A DNA stretch of 64,000 bases from assembly GCA_030762985.1 (NCBI GenBank), contig CM061040.1:35666734-35730733 (forward strand), read 5' to 3'. Positions 38,948 through 50,490 of this stretch are shown one piece after another. Every line of letters begins with the position of its first letter. Positions within the stretch are counted from its first letter, which is position 1. The position numbers were made by a program, and so were the translations under genes. The notes under the pieces were generated by a model. The model did no database searches. It saw only the letters and a program-made list of their open reading frames with translations, and was not told where the DNA came from. Origin of the DNA: Adelphocoris suturalis (taxonomy: Eukaryota; Arthropoda; Insecta; Hemiptera; Miridae).

Positions 38948-41900
38948 ATCCCCCTTTCTTTGGAGTCGAGGCAGCTGTCAGTTGACTTGTAAACATGAGG
39001 GAGGTGTCACCAGATCTCTACTGGCAGTACGGACTTCTTCGGGCTTTGTGGCAGGAGGAAGCACGATGCCAGTGACTTTGGGATTGGAGCAGGAGAATCG
39101 GTGCTGAAGCCAAGAGTGACATTGAACAGAGAACCCTGGGATCCTGTGTGTCTGACGTCACACTGGGAGGCACAGTAACAAATGAGTTTCTTGATTTAGG
39201 CACTGGTGCTACCAATTCCTTGTCTAGAGGCTGGATCAAGGATCATTCAAGTTGGAGTCACTTTGCCTTCTGATGATTTCTGCAGGCACCCAATGTCTCG
39301 ATGATTTTCTCCGCAAGATTTGTCTGCATTGGCAAAGAGCACTGGCACAGTTTTTCTCTGTTTGCAGCCGTTTTCTCCTTCTCATGTTCCTTCTTCAGAG
39401 TTTACTGTACCTCTTCAGGCTTGATCAGATGTGAGCCAAGAGTGGACTGCAGACATGGGAGAAGAGTTTTTGTTGTTTTACCCATGAGACTCTTGGCGTA
39501 CTTCCGTGGTTGAGCATAGCTAAAAATGGGTCGGAGTTATCGTTGAGGCATTTTTAACAAATAATTTGGCTTCTTGGACATAGCTCTCTGCTTGCCCATC
39601 CATTTGGGCGAACTCTGGACTTGATGTTCTGCGTTGAATTTCCCAGGACTGGAGGAAGTCTGTGAACTCACTGCTGGAACGTTGGGGACCACCATAAGTC
39701 GCAAACCATCTTTTCAGGTGCTTGATAACCACTAGCTTGTGATTTACTTCAATTCAGCTAAGTCAAAAAATCCAAAATAGCTGTCTGCTATGACGAGAAA
39801 ATCATGGTGGTTGAAGTTGAAAAGATCTCAGTCGCTACTATTTGCCAGGGCCGTTTGGGAATTTCTCCAGTTAAGACCTGTTCCATCAGTTCATTTATTT
39901 ATTTATTTTTACAGGTTGGGCAACTTTTCTCATAGGATTTTTTGTGTTGTGCCATTTTTGGACATAGGGTTTTATGTGTTGTGTCATTTTTGGCCAAAAT
40001 ATGGTTTCTCTAGCCTGTTGACTCCAGCCCTCTATTCTTTGATGACTATGGTGAATTTCCTTGTCAGATGTTTGGCATGTTTGGGTAAATTTTTATGTCC
40101 CTGCTGAGTGGGTGGGCGATAAAAAGCCCCTTCCTATTCTGTAGACCACTGTGGGGTTGTAAGGCATTATCTCAAACAGAAATCTCTGGAAGCGTGTGAA
40201 GCCTTGTGCAGTGGTTTTTTTTAATAATGTTTTCAAGCGTTTTGTGATCGCTTTCCAACCCAGGTGTGTGTTTCCCCCAGGGTGCTGTAACTCTCATAAT
40301 TTTGATGGTGAAAGAGTTAGAGCTCGACGCAAGCACGAGGGTGAGATACAGGTGAGCTTTCTAACTCAGCAATGAAAATTGAATTTGTAAAAATAACTGA
40401 AATACGCCGAATAGGGGCCTGCCAGCGATTGGGTTAGTTTAATACAATCTAGCGGGATTTAGGAGAAACTGCTCCCCCAGGCAGCTGTTTCAAACTGCTC
40501 CCCAGTATCGCTAGTACTCGTGGTAAACTCTTTCCGTCTTGCCTCCCCTGTACTTTCTTCTCTGTCTTTATTCCATTGCCCAGTGGTTTCCCTTGACGTG
40601 AGAATGGTATTTCTCGCAAGCAACCAAAATCGCCAAAGCCTATTTTTCTACCTAACTGTAAGTTAGTTCCGATTTGGTTAGTACCTTTGAACTGTAGGCT
40701 ATGGATCGATCGTTCTGAATTAAACAGGCACCAACAGAATTTTCCCTCATGTCCACCAAAAGAGTGACTGGCTCATTGGCATTGTAGTGGCAAAGGACTG
40801 GAACTTTTTTGATTTTTGATAACTGTAAATCAAATGCTGACTGCTGTTTCTGGCCCCCTGTACCCCTTTTCCTGAACCCTTCCTCCTTATGTAGTAGCTG
40901 GGGAGAAGAGGCTGAGTCAACTCAGAGAAACTATGTATGAATTTTGACAGATAGGTTACCATCTTTGGAGTTCATTGACATTCTCAGGTATTTTGAATCT
41001 TTTGAAACTTGCCACTTTCTCTGGGTCTGCCTCTATCCCTTTTTCAGATATGAAGTGTCTGAGAAAAGACACCTTCGGTTTATTGAAAATACTTTATTTA
41101 TTTATTTATTTTTTAAATTCAGTTTCAGTCTGGCTTTTTTCAAAATGTTTAGCTCATCTTGAGTAGTAATTTCTAGTTCTTCTTTGTCCCTTGCAAGGCA
41201 AAGTATATCATCCATTGCTATTTCCACTACTTTTTTTCCTCCTTGTAAGGTCGACATCCAATCCTGGAATACTTCTGGAGCCGAGCTTAGGCCAAACGGG
41301 AGTCTGAGAGTGCGAAATCTTCCCCTCATTGCCGAGAATGATAGATAATTTGACATTCGGAGGGAGACCTTGATTTGCATTAACCCAAGGACACAATTTA
41401 ATTGGAATAAATTTGGAACCTTGAAGATTCACTGCGACTTCGTCTATTGTTTGAAAGAGTTATTGGCAGCCCTTTATATTTTTGGTAACTTCGGTTAGGC
41501 AGATTCTTGGTTTTCTATGTTTCCATGCAACCACCATGGGAGAAACGGCTGAAGCAGGTCCATGATTTTAAGGCTTTGGTCTATGATTTTATTTTCGACC
41601 ATTCTATCAAATTCTTTTCTCTCCTCACCTCGAATTGGGAATGGAAATTTCCTGAGAAAGTTAGACTTTGAAATTTGAATTTTCTATAAGGTCGACATCA
41701 TATTAAAATTGTTTGAGGCAGATTATGCCGGTAAACAGATCTTTGTTCTACTTCAGTTCTTGTACTGGTTTCACGAATCCTATTTGCTCACATGACTGTT
41801 TATCCAAGATGCAGTGTTGTCCAGAGGTGACTACTATGAAATTCAATTCAGTTGAATACCCATGTTCGGTTTTTATGGGCACTTCGGTTTCATCCATTAC

Positions 41901-42900
41901 TGGCATAATGTTGTGACTATATGAAATTAGCAATTTCACGATCGATTTGTTGACTTTGTCAATTCGTCGTTATGTCACATTGCGCGCCTGTGTCCAATTT
42001 GAAGATTACCGAGTGATTTCCAGGAAATTTAGTGGGCTCATCCCAATCTCCTTTGCTGGAGCTCGCTTTCTGAACCGATCCAACATACAAGTTCACTGTT
42101 GTGGCTTTTTCATCGAATACTTTCTCACATGTGTTCACTGTTTTTGAGTAACAAAATTGATCAAAATGGCCTCTGGAACGGCATTTTGCCCACTGGAGAT
42201 TGTATGCCAGGCAGGTTCGGCGACCGTGTTCAGATCCACACTGCCGGCAATTAAACGTTTCATTTTTCTATGTTTGCCTCTTTTGATCATTTTTCACTTT
42301 TTTACTTTCTTGATGTTTTTTGTTAATTGCATTTATTTTCACTTGATCTTCCCTTATGCCAGTCATTTGCTTGCACCATAATTCGGTGGCTCTGCAAGCT
42401 GAAACAGCTTTGTTGTGAAGTTTGTTGTCTAAAATAACAACGACGATTTCATCACAGAGAAATTCCTCTGTTAGAGTCCTGTATTGACATATTTCTGCTT
42501 GATTAATTGCTTCCGAGAGGAAATCGTCAAAGGGTTGACCAGTTTTTCGTGATAACCGGTTGAACAATAAACGCTGTTAGGTTTTCTTTACCTTTGGCAG
42601 GAAGTAGCTGTCAAACAGTGTTTTGATGTGTTTCATTGATGTCTTCTGGTATTTGGTGAGTGTGAAGGTCTTGTAGATCCTGATTGGTTCTGGACCCAAT
42701 ACTATCATAAAAGTCGCGACCTGTTTTTGCTGGCTCTTCTTGCTGAGATTAATTGCTTCTGCATACCATTCAAACGATTGAACCCATTCTTCCCACTGAC
42801 CTGCAACATTTTGCTTATCCGCAAATTCGAACGGCGGAGGTGGTCAAAGATTTACTATGTCGTCATCGTCCGACATACCGCAAAATTCCTCAAGTTTTAA
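38948..42900 (-). mobile_element. Decayed Ty3/Gypsy element, minus strand
   Basis: A full but heavily mutated Gypsy element read right to left. Gag is at about 42900-42260 (FNRLSRKTGQPFDDFLSEAI) with zinc knuckles near 42160-42260 (CRQCGSEHGRRTC, then C..C....H....C). Protease is near 41980 (KLDTGAQCDI). RT is at 41440-41100 (LPFGLSSAPEVFQDW, MDDILCLARDKEEL) and RNase H near 40962-40690. Integrase is at about 39800-39520 (FLVIADSYFGFF, MDGQAESYVQEAK), with its C-terminal part to about 39280. A purine tract (38949-38961 complement) precedes TGTGACGGAAC, a probable 3' LTR start at 38948. Many stops and shifts make it dead. Confidence 0.82.
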
Positions 42901-44229
42901 TCCCAATGCTGCAAACCACAACTCGTTGAAGGGGACAAACCATTGCGTGTTTGGACCAGAATGGCTACAATGATGGGGTAGAATAATTCACTCAAAACCA
43001 ATGTCGGCACCATGTAAACTAATTTTCTAATCGACTTATAATTTAAGGAAACTTGGGATTCAAATAAACGAATTGGATTTACATACAAGATTCTTTCATA
43101 CAACTCTAGTTTTTCATAGCAGGACAGTAACCTTCTCATTTCATTAGAGTAAAAGAATAAGTCTCTTGAGATGACGTCACTGTAGTTTGTACAGAGCCAT
43201 CGCACCAGGTGATCCTCCTCCCCTCTTTTTTGACCAGTTGGGAAAATCGGCAGATAAAGGAAGGACAAAAAAATCAACTTGTCATTTTTTATAGAAATTG
43301 AGTTGTTTTGGACGATATCCGATCTCAATGAAATCATAACCTGCTTATTTTTCAACTTCTCTTTTTCTGTTTACCAAATTCTCCACTTTCCACTTCTATA
43401 TTTTCTAACCTCCAATTATCCCAACAAGAAGAAATTTCAACCTGTCAATTCGTTTAGTTGGAATTTTTGTAGGGTTTTCCAAACGGCTCAAGTATTAACC
43501 TATGGCCAATTCATCAACTTCTACTTTTCTATTAAGCAATTTTTTCCTCTTTCCTCCTTCGTCCTGTGTCTCAATCGGCCTTTTTAATGGGGAATTTTCA
43601 TGGTTTCTTATTTATTTGCTGAATAGAATGTTCTGAACAAGAGCTTTCCCAAAAGGTGCCATGTAGTAGGTATCTGACCAGTAACACGGCTCTTAAAAAT
43701 AATTTTCGCAATGACGTCTCAGCCCCGCCCGCCGGGCGGAAACTTGTAGCCCCCTTGCTCGACTGTGTCACGCGTGATATCCCTATTCGTTTATTGTCAA
43801 ACAACGGTCTTTTGAGCTGAAAATCGGTACATGGGGGTTTTCGAGTGCACTAAATTCGAATCTGAGGTCAATAATGTGAAATTCCAACACATGAAAGTCC
43901 CCTATTTCCCAACTTGAATGATGTCTAACTTTTTCATTTTTGAAGCTGGGAAGAACTGGGAAAATTCCCAACTCTAATCTGTTTGTTTTAAATTAACGAA
44001 TTTTCGAAGAAAAATGAAGCCATTGCAATGGGTCCTGAAATGAAGCAGGATATTTGATCACTCCTGTAGAAGGTTTTAAAAGAACATTATAAAACTTGAA
44101 AATGACAACATTGAATATTCTAGAAGGTTACACACAGCAAACGAATCATGTAGCTAAATGGTAACTAGAATTATAATAATTTTGGTTCAATCACCCTCCC
44201 TTAGGATTTCACATACTCCTTCAAGTAAA
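42901..44229 (+). other. Intron 3, no gene recognised
   Basis: ORFs of 60-152 codons here match nothing I know. A word near 43994 (CGAATTTTCGAAGAAAAATG) recurs near 50499, indicating a dispersed repeat. Confidence 0.35.
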
Positions 44230-44600
44230 TAGGGGGCCTACGTTCTCTTGAACTTCTTCACGATCCTGATGAAGTATCTTCAACTGTACAAGCAGGTGTT
44301 GGAGGTGTAATGGTATTTTTCTGGCAAGGTGATTCCGAAGTAGGTACACCGTTGTCTATTCATGATGGTTCTTCTACCTCCTGAGATGGACTACTGTCTG
44401 GTTGAAACGGTGGAGAATCCCCTGTTACTAGTGAGATGACGAGTAGAGACAGTTGTTTCTCTTCCAGCAGGATGTTTGATATGGACATAGTCGTAGTTTC
44501 CTTCGCGGAGTTCTACTTTTTCTACTTGTGGGTCGAACTTGGAACTCCTATTGAATTTCATTAACCAAACAGACCCAGGGTGACTCCATTTGCAGACCGC
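44230..44600 (-). pseudogene. Gypsy pol C-terminal remnant
   Basis: The minus strand reads KFDPQVEKVELREGNYDYVH and GRETTVSTRHLTSNRG, resembling the module after integrase in Gypsy elements. Short and degraded. Confidence 0.4.
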
Positions 44601-45379
44601 CGTTGATGAGAGAATAGTTGCTCGTGAGGTATACTATTGGTTGAGCTACACAAAAGTGAACGGATGGAGTGGAGAACTTCTGGAAGGACTTCCTCCCAGT
44701 GAGTTATGGGTAGTCGCTTACCCTTTAGATCTCCTGTCCACTGTCATGTCAGCTGCCATAGTACAGTCTTGTGAAGGGTGAGTTTTGTCACAAAATATGC
44801 AACCCATATCCCCAGATCGTGTTCCATCGATGGTAAGAAACGACATAGCAGTTGGAGTCGCTAAGTTTTTATTAGTTCGAGTGTCATATTCTACTCTAAA
44901 ACTGTGGACTGATGTGAAACAGTTTTCTCACGAGCATTCTCAAAAAACTGATCAACCTAAGCTCTAATATAATAATATCATTCCTCGTACTCACAGTTTG
45001 TGGGAAATTCAGTTTCCAGTACCTCATGAGAGATCGGGAAGGCTGAGTAACGTGATGTTAGCCTCCTCATCTGCCTAAATCAAACACCAGTCCTAGTTAT
45101 AGTCCTGTCATGGTCGCCAAATTATTACAGCCGGGAAGATTTATAATTAACATCGTGAAAACTTCGTTCCAATATTTCACTTTATTTCCATACAAACCCA
45201 AAGGTTTTACAATTTATGAGGAAAAAGCATTCTCTGTATCTAAGGAAATCAGGTTGTCCACAAAAAAATACTCTGACACCTATAGAAATACGTATAATAG
45301 CGCTAAAAACTCCCAACAGAACCATTCCGTTCACAGCTGGGTCAGTTCACTCTGTTCTATTTATGCCTTATTATCAACA

Positions 45380-46330
45380 ATGCAGGCGTGATCCCTGACA
45401 CCCATTCTAGATACCCAGCCTAAATGTCGCCTGGTACAGACTTCTGTGTGCCTGGCATCAATGTGGATGTAGCAAAAAAGGTCGAGGGTTGCTTTAGTTG
45501 TGCCCTTTGCCGCACTCCAAAACGAGATCCCTTGTCACCAACACCATTCCTCCATCAACCCTGGTCAATGATTGGCTGTTATTTGATGCAGGTGCGCAAT
45601 GCAAGATTACTTTTCAAGGTTCCTTGAGGTTTTCAAATTGTACATAACCACTTTGCCATCAGTTGTATCAGTTCTACAGACTGTATTCTCTCAACATCTG
45701 AGACCTGCAGACTTCTTATTGTCCATCAGGACAATGGTCCCTAATTTGACATTCAGAAATAACATAGCATTGCAGAAACATGGGGGTTCCAATTATTTTC
45801 GAGCAGTCTGAAGTACCCTCAATCCAATGGACAGGCGGAATCTGAAGTGCAAAGTGCTTAGAGAATTTTTGAAATTCACGAATTTCAAACAAGGCATTAT
45901 GATTTTTAAGCCACTCTGCTTCTCTCCAGCTTAGTTGTTAATGGGCCAACGTATTTGAACTATGATCCCCACATGTCAGTCAATGTTACAACCGAAGGTG
46001 CCTAACTACTCCAAGTTGCACAAAAAAAGGAAATCACTCTACGACCAGAAACTCGGTGCTTCATTACAAACCTGAAATGAAAGTTGGGACTCGCGATATG
46101 GTCTCAGCCGGTAGTATCGTACGAGCTCATGGTAGTCCAAGTGCACGGTGCAGCTGGATGAAGGGAAGAAATTTCGACAGAATAAGTTTAACCTGACTCG
46201 TCATCCACTTCTGGCTAATGAGGAGTCAATATCAGAACCCTGTTCAAGGGTTCCATCAAGAGCCAGATGAGCAATCAAGCCTCCAGATCTTCTGACTTAT
46301 GGTGGGAGGATATGGTATAGGCTCCTCTGT
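45380..46330 (+). pseudogene. Gypsy integrase remnant, plus strand
   Basis: Disjointed frames read an integrase: PGINVDVAKKVEGCFSCALC (zinc finger region, about 45440), HQPWSMIGC, DYFSRFLEVFKL (core, about 45603), SVLQTVFSQHLRPADF, then a region with QSNGQAESEVQSA spread over shifts (about 45820), and VQVHGAAG near 46140. Multiple frameshifts and stops. A purine-rich GGTGGGAGG at 46300 may precede an LTR. Confidence 0.6.
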
Positions 46331-46586
46331 ACATGATGTTTGTATTGTCATAACAACATAACCAACGCTGTAAACAATTATTTGAATCTTAGTTATTCAT
46401 TGTTAACTCTATTTTGATAATTATACCATTCATCTTCCACTTTAATTATTTGTGCGTTCATTCATTTACTAGATTATAACAATAACGAAACACACGTGAT
46501 GACTGCACGCCTAACAACGGAGTTATAATAAACTCGTAATTAGAATATGACAATCATATTCTTCCTTTATTGCCGTTGATCAAATT

Positions 46587-46588
<2 letters not shown>

Positions 46589-46618
<30 letters not shown>

Positions 46619-46621
46619 CAG
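46589..46621 (+). promoter_or_regulatory. Exon 4 splice acceptor with 30-base T tract
   Basis: T30 followed by CAG, directly abutting exon 4. The polypyrimidine tract is a pure homopolymer, prone to length change and therefore possibly to variation in splicing. Confidence 0.8.
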
Positions 46622-46790
46622 ACGATCAGGTGTTAGAAGGAATCGACACAAAAGACATCTATGGCAAAGTGGCGTTGGAAGTGATTGCATCAACAGCTTT
46701 TGGCGTCCAATGTAATTCGTTTGATGAAAATGGAAACACTGAGTTCATCCAGAAAGTCTCCGAATTTAATAAACTCTCAACTTTAACGAG
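46622..46790 (+). CDS. Cytochrome P450 (CYP6-like), exon 4
   Basis: It completes the Asp codon from exon 3 (G|AC), then reads VLEGIDTKDIYGKVALEVIA and STAFGVQCNSF, the CYP6 helix E/F block (DxYxxxALEVIASTAFGV type). It ends with FIQKVSEFNKLSTLTR. The donor ACGAG|GTATTC leaves two bases. Its phase matches exon 5. Intron 3 before it is 8.9 kb and intron 4 after it 13.5 kb. Confidence 0.95.
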
Positions 46791-47032
46791 GTATTCATTC
46801 CTAATTTTTTTATGTATGTACACATATTTATAAAGCCATTTTGTGTTCTTGACCACTCAGTATAGAGTTTCTTGTTTTGATTTTTGAGGGTTGGTTGGAT
46901 GAAGTTGGACGGATCGTCGGCTTATTTAAACTGTATATATATATACTTGTGGTTGGTTTGAAACAGGTCTAAAAGAACAATATATCTTTTGGCACAGATG
47001 TGCAGTGAAAATTATAATACAAATAAAGAATG

Positions 47033-47092
47033 TTGCCTTTGTCAAAATGAAGAGTAGTCTCTAGAATCTACTCTTCATTTTGACAAAGGCAA
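47033..47092. repeat. Perfect 24-bp hairpin
   Basis: Arms 47033-47056 and 47069-47092 are exact complements around a 12-base loop (GTCTCTAGAATC). Could be a small foldback transposon remnant or a recent inverted duplication. Confidence 0.85.
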
Positions 47093-47183
47093 ACACCGAA
47101 ATATAAACAATGGTGTAAGCTTTCCTAAAACCATTCTTAACCCATCTTGCCAGGGTTTTACTGGTAGAGATTGAGGCCAGTGG

Positions 47184-47640
47184 TCAATGAGAACCCACTA
47201 ATGGGGTTGCTCCGAGCCATGGAGTTGTAGGGTAGTGGCATTTGGAGGTAGCCACTAAGGACTCATACATTATAGCAGGGATTGAAATTTTCATTTCCAT
47301 GTTGGTAATTTGCGTGTTGATATACATGTAGTCCCTGTTGGTTTGAGTACACGAGCGGTAGTTTAGGGCTGTCCTGGATTTCCCCACATAAAAGGCAGAG
47401 CAATGCTTACATAGCAGTTCATAAAGGCCTTTTGGAGTGTTGCAGGTTCCTGTACCTCTTGTTGGATACACAAAAGGAGTATTTGGCAATTGAACTCTTC
47501 ATCTGGTCTCACTATCTCATTAAGCATGCAGCGGTGATTCCCACATTTCCTGAGTCCTTGTGGTTCCACAGTCTGGTAGCCCCGTCGTCCACAGTTGAGC
47601 AGGTTACACCACAAATGGCAAGGGAAATACCTCGGCTGTA
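47184..47640 (-). pseudogene. Penelope-like element remnant: linker and GIY-YIG endonuclease
   Basis: Minus-strand frames read KCGNHRCMLNEIV (CxxHxC-type linker), then PKGLYELLCKHCSAFYVGKS followed by RTALNYRS and INTQITNMEM. The GLYELxC...FYVGK pattern is the GIY-YIG nuclease with the Penelope-type cysteine linker before it. At least one frameshift lies between the two parts (near 47470), so it is dead. Sequence to about 47900 may be the end of its RT but is not clear. Confidence 0.6.
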
Positions 47641-48010
47641 GCCAGGTTATGCTCTAAAATCCGGTGGAGTTCCGGTTCCACTAAGCTGTTGGACTCCCGG
47701 AAAAAGTATGGTTAAAAAACGCCCAGTCCTTTCCTGCTGATTCTTGAAGGCTGATTAGGCACCACGCGTGACCACAGCCCTCCAACTTTGAACTCAAGTC
47801 TGCGAGATAACTCTGTATCAAGTAGCTGGACAACCAGAAATGTTGTATCTTAAAATACATAAAAGATCGGTGTAATGCTAGTGATGAATATGTATGTCCC
47901 AAAATTGACAGAGTATCTAGTGTGAAATACCTATGCTTGCAACTCGACTGCCCCTGGAAGCGGAAAGATTATAATGTGAACCAATTCAATATGTTCCTTT
48001 TTCAATAGGA

Positions 48011-48053
<43 letters not shown>

Positions 48054-48524
48054 GTGCACTTGGCTTTCAAGCAAAAACATACAAATGCTTCATTTTGCAT
48101 ATCTATACTGTGTTTTATTATATGACATACTGTACTAGGGAGATGTCTACACTTCGACTTTCCATCATCTCAACGTGGTAGGATCCACAATTATATTGGA
48201 ATCAAACAATGGTATCATGCCCTTAAGGTGTATCCGCCCTAATTTATGTGCATTGTTCGTTAACTTATGCCCAAAATCACTCATTTCCAAAAATTACGAA
48301 CACTATAGGTAATAACTCGATATACTATGCAAAAAGAATTTATTGCTATACCATGACCTTATAATGATTTTTTCATGAGGCAATGTTCTTGCTGTTTCCT
48401 AAGTTATATTTTCAATGCCTGAAACGATTAGAACTATTTTCTCTAAGACCACTTATAAAATAATGTACCGTCTTACCTAAAAGACTTATTTAGCCAAGAC
48501 ATAAGTTTGAAATGCCTGGATATA
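47641..48524 (+). other. Intron 4, non-coding with T38 run
   Basis: A 38-base T run at 48013-48050. No other feature recognised. Confidence 0.45.
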
Positions 48525-50490
48525 AATAGCACTAGCCGCTCCGGCTCGCTACGCTCGCCTCCACGTCCAGCCGGGGGGCAAGCCCCCCGGACCCCCCATT
48601 AAATTGCTCGCTTCGCTCGCAAAGTGTGGCATATAGGGAATGTTGTTTGCTTCGCTCGCAAAGTATGGTATGTAGGGGATGTTGCTCGCTTCGCTCGCAA
48701 AGTGTGGCTGTATACATGTGATGTATTACAATTGAAACATGTAGGGGATGTTGCTCGCTTCGCTCGCAAACGGTAGATCTCTAAGGGTAGGTTTAACTTC
48801 TGTATGGGGATGCTGCTCGCTTCGCTCGCTTGAGGAAGTTATACTGCCCACTCAACTTGGCAGACGTTTTTTTCTGTTGGAAATTCTTACAAACAAGTTA
48901 AATCTTATAAAACTACGTGGAACCACGAAAAGTTTATTAGGAGATGTTGCTCGCAACGCTCGCAAGGTATACCTGTATATGTTGTAGGAAAAAACCCTTA
49001 TTTATTCCGTTGAAATGAGTCATCGAGTCCCTTCAAGACGTAAACTTGTGCGGTATAGCTATGAGTACCTGTCCGCAACCTTGTGAAACACCTGAGTCAT
49101 CGAACCCCAAACACGTCTTCCGAGAGCCTTCTCGCGTCCACGGCACATATAATTTCTCATTTTAATAGCTTCGCCTCGCTTCCACTCGCAATTTGACCGA
49201 GTTCTCGTCACTTTTTTCGATATCCGATTTCGGATTCAGATTCGGCGGGATCAAAGCTGTATTTCGCCCACGAAAAAGGGTAGGTTTAACGTGTGTAGGG
49301 GATGTTGCTCGCTTCGCTCGCAAACGGTAGATCTCTAAGGGTAGGTTTAACTTCTGTATAGGGATGCTGCTAGCTTCGCTCGCTTGAGGAAGTTATACTG
49401 CCCACCCAACTTGGCAGACGTTTTTTTCAGTTGGGAATTCTTACAAACAAATTAAATCTTATAAAACTACGTGGAACCACAAAAAGTTTATTCGGGGATG
49501 TTGCTCGCTTCGCTCGCAACGTATACCTGTATATGTGTAGGACAAAGTCCGTATTTATTCTGTTGAAATGGTGGTATTGGGGTATACATGCGATGTATTA
49601 CAATTGAAACATGTAGGGGAGGTTACTCGCTTCGCTCGCAAACGGTAGATCTCTAAGGGTAGGTTTAACTTCTGTAGGGGATGCTGCTCCCTTCGCTCGC
49701 TTGAGGAAGTTATACTGCCCACCCAACTTGGCAGACGTTTTTTTCTAATGGAAATTCTTACAAACAAATTAAATCTTATAGAACTACGTGGAACCACAAA
49801 AAAGTTTATTTGGGGATGTTGCTCGCTTCGCTCGCAAGGTATACCTGTATGTGTGCAGGAAAAAACCCGTATTTATTCTTTTGAAATACGCCTGCTCGCA
49901 AACTGTAGATCCCTAAGGCTGGATTAAAAATGTCATATTAAACGCTTCCCTCGCTTCCGCTCGCAATTTGACCTACTTCCCGTCACTTTTTTCGATATCC
50001 GATTTCGGATTCAGATTCGGCGGGATCAAAGCTGTATTTTGCCCGCAAAAACCGTTCCGAAAAACGTACCTTTACGGGGTATATTTTAATGGGAAAAAAC
50101 GTAGTTTTTCGTCGGACTTTTCGAGAAAACACGGTCCGTACTCACGCATTTTTTGACGCATTTCCCGATACTTTTTCGTGATCCGATCGCGCCGTCGTCT
50201 TCCTCGTAGGAAAACCTACGAAACCGGTATTTTTCCGGAATTTTCGACGGCCCTTTAGAGGGGTAGAGGATGCGGGGAAGTGGAAAAAGCGCACATTAAT
50301 TCTTACTTCGACCCCCCTCCCGCCCTACGGCCCATGGTTCGGGTGGGATTAGAAAATGTGAAATTCGCTCGCTCCCCCTATCGGAAAATCCCAAGAAGAT
50401 CCCCCCACTCGTAGACTCCCCCCACTCAGCCGTTTGGCCGTGCATAGCATGGACAGACAAACAGACGGAGTTTCATTCTTATAAATAATA
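48525..50490. mobile_element. GC-rich element with internal repeats (GCTCGCTTCGCTCGC family)
   Basis: The motif GCTCGCTTCGCTCGC recurs many times. Three copies of a roughly 280-bp unit start near 48741, 49294 and 49612 (GTAGGGGATG...AAACGGTAGATC...TTGGCAGACG). A larger block (CACTTTTTTCGATATCCGAT) recurs at about 49211 and 49984. The left end has a strong hairpin (GGGGGGCAAGCCCCCC near 48573). The right end is ACAGACAAACAGACGGAG near 50460. TATAAATA occurs just outside both apparent ends (about 48521 and 50480), a possible 8-bp duplication, but AT-rich. No transposase. Superfamily not determined. Confidence 0.5.

Noticed and set aside
43598..44000. Short ORFs in this stretch as genes
   Set aside because: No recognisable domains, no splice signals in phase with anything, and lengths expected by chance.
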